This document shows positions 30,093 to 38,086 of a DNA stretch of 38,086 nt, in pieces (within the stretch, counting starts at the first letter, position 1; each line of letters opens with the position of its first letter). Both the position numbers and the translations under genes were made by a program. The notes under the pieces were generated by a model. The model was not told where the DNA came from, searched no databases, and saw only the letters and a program-made list of their open reading frames with translations. The stretch is from Welwitschia mirabilis (taxonomy: Eukaryota; Gnetophyta; Gnetopsida; Welwitschiales), in the NCBI GenBank assembly GCA_051453625.1, contig JBOZIK010000001.1:38783866-38821951 (forward strand). Reading direction: 5' to 3'.

Positions 30093-31500
30093 TGAGGATC
30101 ATTAAAATTAAAGGGAAGGGATGAATGAGTTCTATATAAAGAAATTCACTTATAAAATAAATAACTTGCTAAAATAAAGTAAGCTCATGCAGATTAAAAA
30201 TGGAACTCTTACTAGATTTATGTTGTTCCCCAACTAGGATAGCCTGCACTCAAAGGGTATAATCAGGAGCATCTTTGTATATAGCTTATCAACAACATTA
30301 TAGGGCTTAAAATACAATTGAGTTATTCCTTATAAGGAAATTAATTCATACCCTTAGGGTTCAAGCTTAAAAAGTAATATTTACCTTAGGAACACACTAA
30401 AAATCCTTACAAGGCTTAAAGTATAATGGATTTACTCCTCGTAAGGTAACTAACTTAACCTCTCAGGGTTCAAGATTATGAAGTGGTATTTCCCTTAGAA
30501 ACACATTAAAATATTCGTACAAGGTACAAAAATATATAAGCCTCTCAAAGAAAGTATGAAATGAAAAAGTGGAATGTGAATTTATATAGATTTAGAAATT
30601 GATTTTTTTTTCCATGTAGGGATAGAATGGAAGTGGTCTTAGAATAATATAGTATGAAAAATAATACTTTCTTATTTAATATTAGAGCCTACAAAAAGTA
30701 GTAGAAGGAACCTAATGAATCTTTTTAATTCTTTCTTCTTAAAGGTGTTGTAGACATTTTTCTTTCATAAGTACGAAGCCTTGGTGGCCAAAAAAAGGGA
30801 AAAAATCATTTTGATTGACTTCCTGTTAAGATTGTTTTCCTTTTGGACTTTTGATAGAAGTTTCTAAAACTAGTTACTAAAAGGGAAACATGTAGAAATG
30901 ATTAGTTTCATAGCCCTTAATGGCTACTTTTTATTTTTGCATTTTAAGTTAAAGTAGATGTCTTCATGACTTGTTAATGTCTTGAGCTTTATAAACATCT
31001 TCATAATGTGTAGACATATTTAATCTAAAATCAAACAAGATTTGGTAATGATCAAAACTAGATTTTGGATTGATATAAAAAATCACTTCATTATATATGT
31101 TTTCAATCTTTGTAGACATATTTTATTAATTATTTTATACTTTACTAAAATATTATTATACAGGAATATTTTAAAATATAGGTAAAATGATTCTTTAGAA
31201 AGTATACATCTTTAATTATAGTAGAATTCTTTTGTCATGGTTTATTAGTTCAGCCAAGATGTCTTTCATGCTATAGATTCCTAGTGATATGATAGATGTC
31301 TTCAAAATGTGTAGATGTCTTCAAAATATGTAGATGTCTTCACTAACAAATCGCTAAGACACACAAAGATTACCAAGGCATTAAACTTAAACTATACTTT
31401 GGAAACCCATTAGTTGTCTTGTAGGCATCTTCACTTTGGTAGATGTCTTCTATTCATTATTTAATTTAGCTATGTTCTTGTCACTATGTACATTATGAGT
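30093..31500 (-). mobile_element. SIRE-like 5' LTR
   Basis: It aligns collinearly with the 3' LTR at 20775-22307, from gaatgagttctatataaag near 30120 to gtagatgtcttc near 31440. The outer edge is not defined: alignment fades after about 31450. Many substitutions and small indels separate the two LTRs, so the insertion is old. Confidence 0.75.
31294..31343 (-). repeat. 19-bp tandem repeat built on the AGATGTCT motif
   Basis: agatgtcttcaaaat(g/a)tgt is repeated at 31294-31312 and 31313-31331, with a third partial copy from 31332. The 3' LTR lacks this triplication, so it arose in one LTR copy. Confidence 0.85.
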
Positions 31501-32870
31501 TTAAGTAAGATCATCCTAGGAATACAAATTGTACAAAGCCAAAACTAAGCTTTATCAAAATAAACTAGGACTTTTGTTTAAAGTATAGGCCTAATATTAT
31601 TTTTTTCCGAGGGAAAAATGTAGTAGATGAAAAAATAAAGCATACATAGAATCTATTTCTATAACTACCATAGGAAAATTCAGTATTAGAAAAAGAGTAT
31701 TATTTATAAATAAAGAAAGCTAGCAATGAGGGATAGTGCTAAGCATATAACAAGAATAAAATAACAATGGCATGAATCTTAATAATTACATATGTTCTTT
31801 ATGGTCAATTTAGAGAAATCATGTTAAGTATTCATTGAAGCTTAAGCATGGTGACATAACCGCATTCACCACATAAGTGTTTATCAAGTATCTCAGTTAC
31901 CTTAGCTCTTATAGCTTACTTCACAAGCATAAAAAATAGGAACATAATTATAAGAAACCTCAGATGTTAGTAAACTATGAGATAAGCTATACACATGAAG
32001 AATTACTTAGAATTTTGTAAAAGCTTAACATGATTCAATCTAAATCAAGCATTATAGGTATGAAAATGCATTCACACTTGAAATAAAAACACTAAATTGA
32101 AAATATTATAACACTTACTACAATAGTAAAATAAAATCTACTTAAGTAAAATACTTAAGTTAAAGCTTGAAATATCATGCTAACCTTAAGCACTAACACA
32201 TTTCTCAAGGGAAAAAAATTAGAAAGTAGACATATCTAGAGATCATCTCAATTTCAAGACATCAACTATAGATAGCATCTAATAAGATCCTAAAATTTAG
32301 ATTCAAGTACCCTTTCATAGATACAAAATTAGGGTTAGCATTAGGGTTCTAGAATTTGTGTAATTTTTGATAACTTCAGATGATTTAGTAATATCCTTAA
32401 GGATATTGTAATCTACCCAAGATTACAAAATGTGAAAATCAACTAAAGATGTGCAATTTGATTGATGATACTATTGACTCCAACTAGCACTAGTAGAGTT
32501 TTGAGGATTTCACCTATTATCTTTTGGATCATGCTCCAACATCATACTAAAGACTTAAATATCCATTTTTTATGATGTTAACAATATACATTAAGATAAA
32601 CTAATAAAAACATTAGAATTAAAACTTGATTATACTAAATGGGAATTAAATTAAATGTTAATTTTTAGATGTTATCAAATCCTCAACTAATATTTTTCTA
32701 GTCTCTTAACAAAAAAGTGTAAAGGTTGAATAATCCAAAAAAATTACAAGTGAAAACATTGAATTGTTGAACAAATGTAATGAAAGTGATAGAACAGTTT
32801 TGCCACTTTAGAGGCTAAATTTACCTAAGTAAGATGGAAAAAAACATTGAAGAGAAAAAATTTAAGTGAA
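31501..32870. other. No gene recognised
   Basis: This is very AT-rich sequence with only short ORFs. No LTR, coding or RNA gene signature is seen. Confidence 0.4.
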
Positions 32871-32930
32871 ATTTCCACTCCCCACAATCAAATTTAACTT
32901 TGTCCTCAAAGTTAATGACATGGAAATTGA
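32871..32930 (-). mobile_element. Possible Ty3/gypsy pol tail and polypurine tract
   Basis: The minus strand reads aactttgaggacaaagttaa (NFEDKVKFDCGE) followed by tgtggggagtggaaattt. An acidic tail right before a ggggag purine run is common at the 3' end of plant gypsy polyproteins. The LTR would begin at tggaaatttc. No pol domains are recognisable upstream, so this rests on one short motif. Confidence 0.3.
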
Positions 32931-35110
32931 AATGCATATGAGAAAAAAATTATGCAAAAGCTTAAGATGTACATGGTAATGAAAGAAAATTATTGCATTA
33001 AATTTGAAAAACCATTACATAAAAAATGAGTTCATGTAATATAGAAAAATGCAAAACAATAAAAAATACATCTAAAAATGCAAGGGAAGAAAGTATAAAA
33101 TGAAGTGCGAGAAACATTCTACCTATGGATATTTGATGATAAATCACTCTTTTAAGATCCTTTTCTATTGTTTCTTGCTCTTTGGATATCTATTTTTATT
33201 TCATGAAAATATTCTTCATATTTCCTCAAATCTTTCCTATCCAATCCTTTTGAGTTCTTGGCACTTGTTTTAGAATGTATGACTTCAAGTGCAACAAGAA
33301 TGATGAAGAGAATAAGAAGGAGAAAGAGGAAAAGGTACATGAGAGGTTTCTACAATGAGTTCTTTAAACTTCCTTCTACTAATAGGATAAGAATATCGAG
33401 AAGAAGGGGCTTTAAGAATAGTTGGAGAATGGCCTTAAGCTTGTTCTTATTCTTAAAGTTTTCTTAGAATGTAATCTTCATTCATGTACTTCTTGAATTA
33501 GATGATCTTTTCATGGGTAATGTTTTCTATGTATGTCCTATCCTCATCATCACATCTAAGAGTTGAAGAGAGGACATTGTAAAGCAAATATAAAACTAGA
33601 AATGCGAGAGATAAGTTACTTGTATTGCCTACATGGGTAGCTATGCTTCTAAATAGGCATTAGGCCATGTCAAAATGTTTATTTTCTTGGATGACTATAA
33701 TCATGTCCAAATAGTTATTATATACATCAGTGACATGGAGGTATATAAGATGTTTTTATTAATAAATCTAAAGAGGGCAAGTTGATTTTTATAAAGGTAT
33801 TTGCAAGATAAATCACTCTCTCTATCAAGAGCATATTCTACATTTAACGCTTCACAACAATCACTAAGGATTCTAGTAAGCAAGAAGGGTAGATCATCAT
33901 AATGGGTTACTCTAAAGATACCCTCTAAATTTCCTGAAGTGATAGTAAAAGAAGTGCTATGAATATAAGAATGAATTACCTAAGAGTATTCCTCATCCAT
34001 AATTTCATTCCTATAGAATTCAAGTAATTCTTTATGGTAGTGGTATGTTCCATCTTTCTTCAAGAGGTATTGTTAATTTTTGGACTCAATCTTGACAAAG
34101 TAATATGGTGTATAGAGGGAGAGAAAAGATTAGAAGATGTCTTCTTCAATGAAAGTTTCTTCTCTCCTCTATTATTAGTATTAGTTATGTGTTGTAGAGG
34201 GTAGGGTTTAAGTTGTTTAAACAATTCTAGAAATAACCAGAATCTCCTTGCTCAGCACAGATCGTTCTCGATCTCCTGTCCTACATTCAAGAGCCTATGC
34301 CATAACATCCTCCACGATTTCCCACTTCAGCAAACATGAGGTTAGTGACAAGAAATAAAAGAAAAAATGGAAAAAACTAGATTATAAGCAATTTCTAAAA
34401 TGAAAACTAAAAGCAATTTCTAAAATGAAAATTAACTTATCAAAGACCTAGAATAACAAGAAAGACTAAATAAAATCTATGAGAATAAGTATAAATGAAA
34501 ATTATAGAAATGGATGGTGGTGCCAGTGAGGTCAAGTAGTGGAACTAGTTACTTTTCATTAATAGACCTAAGCTCATGACAAGTAAAAAAAAAATGCATA
34601 AAAAATATCAATGAGGTGCATTGATCACATTGGGATTTGGTTTATATATAAACTAGGTGAACTTCTAGATCTTGCATTATTTCATATTTTAGATTGATTT
34701 GGCCTAGATTGAGACATGGATAGAAAGGTCATATCATAAAAGTATAAGTTTGCTTTTTAATATGTTTTCTCATAAAGGATATTATGGAATGTGAATGCTT
34801 GAAATGGTCAATGTGATGGGAAAAGAGATTACATGAAAATGAAAATGATAAATCTACCATGCATCATATGAATAAAAGAGATATATGAAAATGAATCTAA
34901 TGACATAATTTTTATTTTATTTTTACTTAATTTAATGGATATATTACTATAAAAAAGCAAAGTATTGATAAGCAAATTCTGCAAGATTCAAGAGTAATAG
35001 AAAGAGTTTCAAATTATAATTTGCTAAATTAAGCTGTTGCGGTGTGAATTTATGCAATCCTAAAGTCCTTTAGGTAAATCTATAAATTAAATAAATTGCA
35101 AAAAAACACA
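32931..35110. other. No gene recognised
   Basis: This is AT-rich DNA with scattered short ORFs, including one at 33340-33152 on the minus strand (MYLFLFLLLILFIILVALEV, then charged residues). None resembles a protein I know. A less AT-rich island at about 34225-34340 is also unidentified. Confidence 0.4.
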
Positions 35111-36357
35111 TACTAGTATAGATGAAAGTTCACCCGAATGTCGTAATCCCAATGAAGGAACTAGGCTTAGAGTTAGAGAATTGATTTCCAAAGGTATTTT
35201 TAGTCTTTTATCTTTTAATAATTAAAAGTAAATAATAAAGTAAATGCAATGAAATAAATGAATATGAAATGAAAATAGAAATGGAATGAATTCTATTAGT
35301 TCCTAATACTTCTATCATAATAACTAGTTCTCTATAATTTAGATCAATTAAGAAGAGTACTTAAATTATTCCTAGTCAACATGAACTATGAGATATATCA
35401 AGTAGAATAAGGAATGCAATGGAAGTGGAATAATAATGTAATCTAATACTAAACAAATTCAACCTTAACAAAGGTTTCCTTTCTGATCTAAATAAATTAC
35501 AGAGTTGTCACATAAATTATAACCAACTTAAACCACAAGGGACATACACAGAATTGGAATGAAAAGAGTGATTGTGTTAATTCAAAGAACTTTACATCCA
35601 CTTACAACAAAGTAGCATCACTTCAATGGAAGAGACTCAGTCTCACACCAAAATAATATCTCTCTATAGCTAGGGGATGACCTCATTCTTCAGTCTTCCA
35701 TCACAAGCATATCAGGTCAAAAGATGAATTGGAAGTAAGGATGAGGGAGGTATTTGTAGTTTTACATTAAAAGTTCTAGAACTGTAACCCTAGAAGTCAC
35801 AGAAGAAACCCTAGCAGCCTAAGTGGAGTGCATGATCCCATTACAAGATAATTCAGTCCTGCTTCTATAAAACAGTTGTCACTCTGATTATCCTGGGGAT
35901 GACAATGAGGACAATGTTCCTTTATAATAGATAATTAATCAGCTTTTGACTTTGTAATCGACCCAGTATTTTAGCTTTCAAATATGTCATCATGTCTTAT
36001 GTTACGGAGACAACAATGGGGATGACACTTCCTTAGAAAAGGTGCTTTATTAACTTCAAGCTTTAGTCCAAATCACTATTTGTAATAGGCCAATATAGTG
36101 CTATCATCCCCTACATTATGGGGACAACAACAGGGATGACACTCTTCTAAAGCTTCTTAGGTAAAGCAAATTAGCCTTCTTTATCATTAATATTCATCCA
36201 ACATACTAAGTACTAGAACATGCCTGAAATGCCTACAATTATGCCAAGAATTACATGTTTTTGTGATCATTCCATTGACCCTTCATAATCATCAGAATTA
36301 CATCCAAACTTGTATAAATGTCCTGCAAAAGTACTCTAAATACACCATCAAATTCCT
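35111..36357 (-). mobile_element. Possible decayed LTR, minus strand
   Basis: The stretch lies downstream, on the minus strand, of two polypurine-like runs (36383-36395 and 36551-36563). It is non-coding and contains tandem-like repeats, as LTRs often do. No second LTR copy or primer-binding site of matching sequence is found within the window, so the call is tentative. Confidence 0.25.
35880..36180 (+). repeat. Degenerate repeat of about 115 bp, three copies
   Basis: A block containing ggagacaacaatggggatgac and a preceding gtcatc occurs around 35893, 36005 and 36119, each followed by ttcctt/cttcc-like sequence and a T-rich stretch. The second and third copies are closest (ggagacaacaatggggatga and ggggacaacaacagggatga); the first is rearranged. 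Confidence 0.65.
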
Positions 36358-36382
36358 NNNNNNNNNNATCATCGCAACCTAG

Positions 36383-36563
36383 CCCCCTACTTAGCCTTGT
36401 CAGTCCTTGACAAAGTGGAAAATCAACTATATTATGAATCAATTTGAATAAGATAATCATCAACTAGAAAAATGGAATTTGAGTTTAATTTTATCATGTG
36501 GGAGTAGACAAGAAAAATCCATTAACTGATACAATTATTGATGTAGTAATCAGCCCCCTACTT
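36383..36563 (-). other. Two similar polypurine-like runs
   Basis: On the minus strand ctaagtagggggcta (36395-36383 core) and ttaagtagggggctg (36563-36551 core) lie 168 bp apart. Both look like retrotransposon plus-strand priming sites. Two tracts could mean two nested elements or a duplicated 3' end. The proximal 3' part is cut by a 10-N gap at 36358-36367. Confidence 0.35.
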
Positions 36564-36579
36564 AAACACATCACAATGA

Positions 36580-38086
36580 AGCAAATGAATGTCATAGACA
36601 TAAACAAATCAAAAAATCTAATAATGATAGTTCAGAAAATGATCATGTATAAGCATAATTCAAGAAAGTAATGTTAAAACTAATGTGTAAAACTTAAGTA
36701 ATAATAATCTTAAAGAATGATGCATGAAAAATTCATTAATGTGTTATATAATAGGCAAAGTACAAGAGTAAATATAGCATTTTAGATGATCTAGAACATA
36801 GCTACAAGAAAATTAATGAGTATGTTGTTGTGCTCCTGCTAAATAAAATTTATGAAATTTATTCAAGTAACATGAAATCATATCCAAATAACTCATCTTA
36901 AATATGTATCATAAAATTTTAAAATGATACTTTTAAATTTAAATTATAATTTTTTTGCTAATATCTTAGAAGAAAGCTCAGAGAGGTGTTCTGCTCCCAC
37001 CATAGGGAAAGCAAGATATCCCGGATTATACAAAGTAAAAAGAATGACTATTATCCTATCTGTCATGGATACAATAGACATGGAACAATAGTAATGAAAT
37101 GAGAAGTTTGAATAGATTAGGAAAAATTCAAAAAATTTTAAGAGAAAACAAGTAGTCAAAAAGCAGCAGAAAAATAGAAGGAAGGTAAAAAGTAAAGAAT
37201 TTATAGTAAAAAACATTATCATGGGGAAAGAGATATAGGAGACCAGAATAATGTATGAAGTACAAGGAAGCAATGCTCAAAAAAACTTCTCAAATGTATC
37301 TAAACGCCATGAGTATTCAAGATTTTGTAAGTGGATGTATGCAAAACCGAAGTAAAAGATATGGAACAAATAGTAGTAGAAAACAAAAGGAACACATCAA
37401 TCAAAGTGAAAGAAATACATAAAAAGTTCATTGAAAAGAAAAACAACCCTTTTAAAGAAAAACTATGAGTGAAAATAAAAAGACAACTAGAAAATGACCA
37501 AATGATCAAGTCCTAATTATTATGTGAAGAAAGATATGACAATGACTTTGAAAATTCCAAATAAAAACAACTAAGGAAAAACATAGTGGAAATGGACAAT
37601 TAGAAACATGCAGAAGATTGCTTTCTACCCAAAATTCCATCCTAGTAAAGTCCCTTGTGAGAAATCATAAAATCACCTAATAATGATGCATGACATAATG
37701 TAAAAATTCATAAAGTTCCACTCAAATAGGTAATGATTANNNNNNNNNNNNNNNNNNNNNNNNNNNNNNNNNNNNNNNNNNNNNNNNNNNNNNNNNNNAA
37801 AATAGGAACTGACAAGCTATCATCTCAAAACAACATTAGAATCTAAAAATGTAAAGTAATCATGTGAAAGTACTATAAAAAGTATATAAAATGAGTCTAG
37901 AAAACAAGCAATGCCTCTGATAACATTAGGGACATCACTGATCTTGTAGCCTCTAAGTATAGTTTTATTCTACCATAGTGGGGAAAATGCAACTATTGTC
38001 AAAGGAGTAAGGACCTACATAGCATGACCAACTAACTCCCTAGTGGAGTTTCCACAGCTACCATATTACATTGCCAAAGGCTCCTC
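36580..38086. other. AT-rich DNA, no gene recognised; possible primer site near 37920
   Basis: The ORFs here are lysine-rich or hydrophobic shadows of A-rich sequence. On the minus strand tgttatcagaggc (about 37927-37915) resembles the tRNA-Met primer site (tggtatcagagc). If real, the sequence to its right would be a 5' LTR end and the internal region would run leftward to the polypurine-like runs at 36.4-36.6 kb, only about 1.4 kb long. A 59-N gap lies at 37740-37798. Confidence 0.3.

Noticed and set aside
33152-33340. Minus-strand ORF with a hydrophobic N-terminus considered as a secreted peptide
   Set aside because: No conserved motif, and it sits in AT-rich non-genic DNA; the hydrophobic start comes from an A/G-rich run on the plus strand.
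36944-37273. 109-codon minus-strand ORF, rich in F, L and I
   Set aside because: It looks like a membrane protein only because the plus strand is A/G-rich. The composition matches the surrounding AT-rich DNA and no family pattern is present.

Overview
This window looks like intergenic or intronic DNA from a large, repeat-rich plant nuclear genome, probably a seed plant. The evidence is the density of decayed plant-type LTR retrotransposons (Ty1/copia and Ty3/gypsy, primed by initiator tRNA-Met), a plant hAT-type BED zinc finger, and one terminal exon matching plant clade-D protein phosphatase 2C. There is no prokaryotic gene organisation. The DNA is AT-rich and holds eight runs of N: 621-706, 6607-7313, 19945-20044, 25058-25157, 25412-25442, 28250-28349, 36358-36367 and 37740-37798.

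Layout. 1-620: a Ty3/gypsy deletion derivative (LTR end, PBS, start of gag, tail of pol, PPT, LTR start). 707-2421: a truncated hAT-type element on the minus strand. 3805-3993: an exon-like minus-strand ORF I cannot name. 4014-10745: a composite of copia elements. A plus-strand copy (LTR, PBS, gag, gag-pre-integrase, integrase) is interrupted by about 2 kb holding a 121-bp tandem array. It meets minus-strand reverse transcriptase/RNase H, a PPT and an LTR, and then a plus-strand partial LTR. 11283-11501: the PP2C terminal exon. 12930-13239: a 268-bp insertion with an A-rich tail and 21-bp target-site duplications. 14536-20667: a copia element with both LTRs (plus strand). 20775 to about 31500: a long copia element of the SIRE/Maximus type on the minus strand, with LTRs of about 1.4-1.5 kb and an unusual stretch of about 2.7 kb between RNase H and the PPT. 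31500-38086: AT-rich DNA with weak gypsy-like traces and a degenerate repeat of about 115 bp.

No element has an intact set of genes; all carry stops, frameshifts or deletions. The best-preserved coding stretch is the minus-strand copia RNase H (about 9640-10340), and the only recognisable host-gene sequence is the PP2C exon. The observations most worth following are an array of the 8-mer AGACATCT/AGATGTCT, found only in the SIRE-like element's LTR starts and its post-RNase H region; the strand switch between integrase and reverse transcriptase in the first copia composite; the isolated PP2C exon; and the TSD-flanked short insertion.
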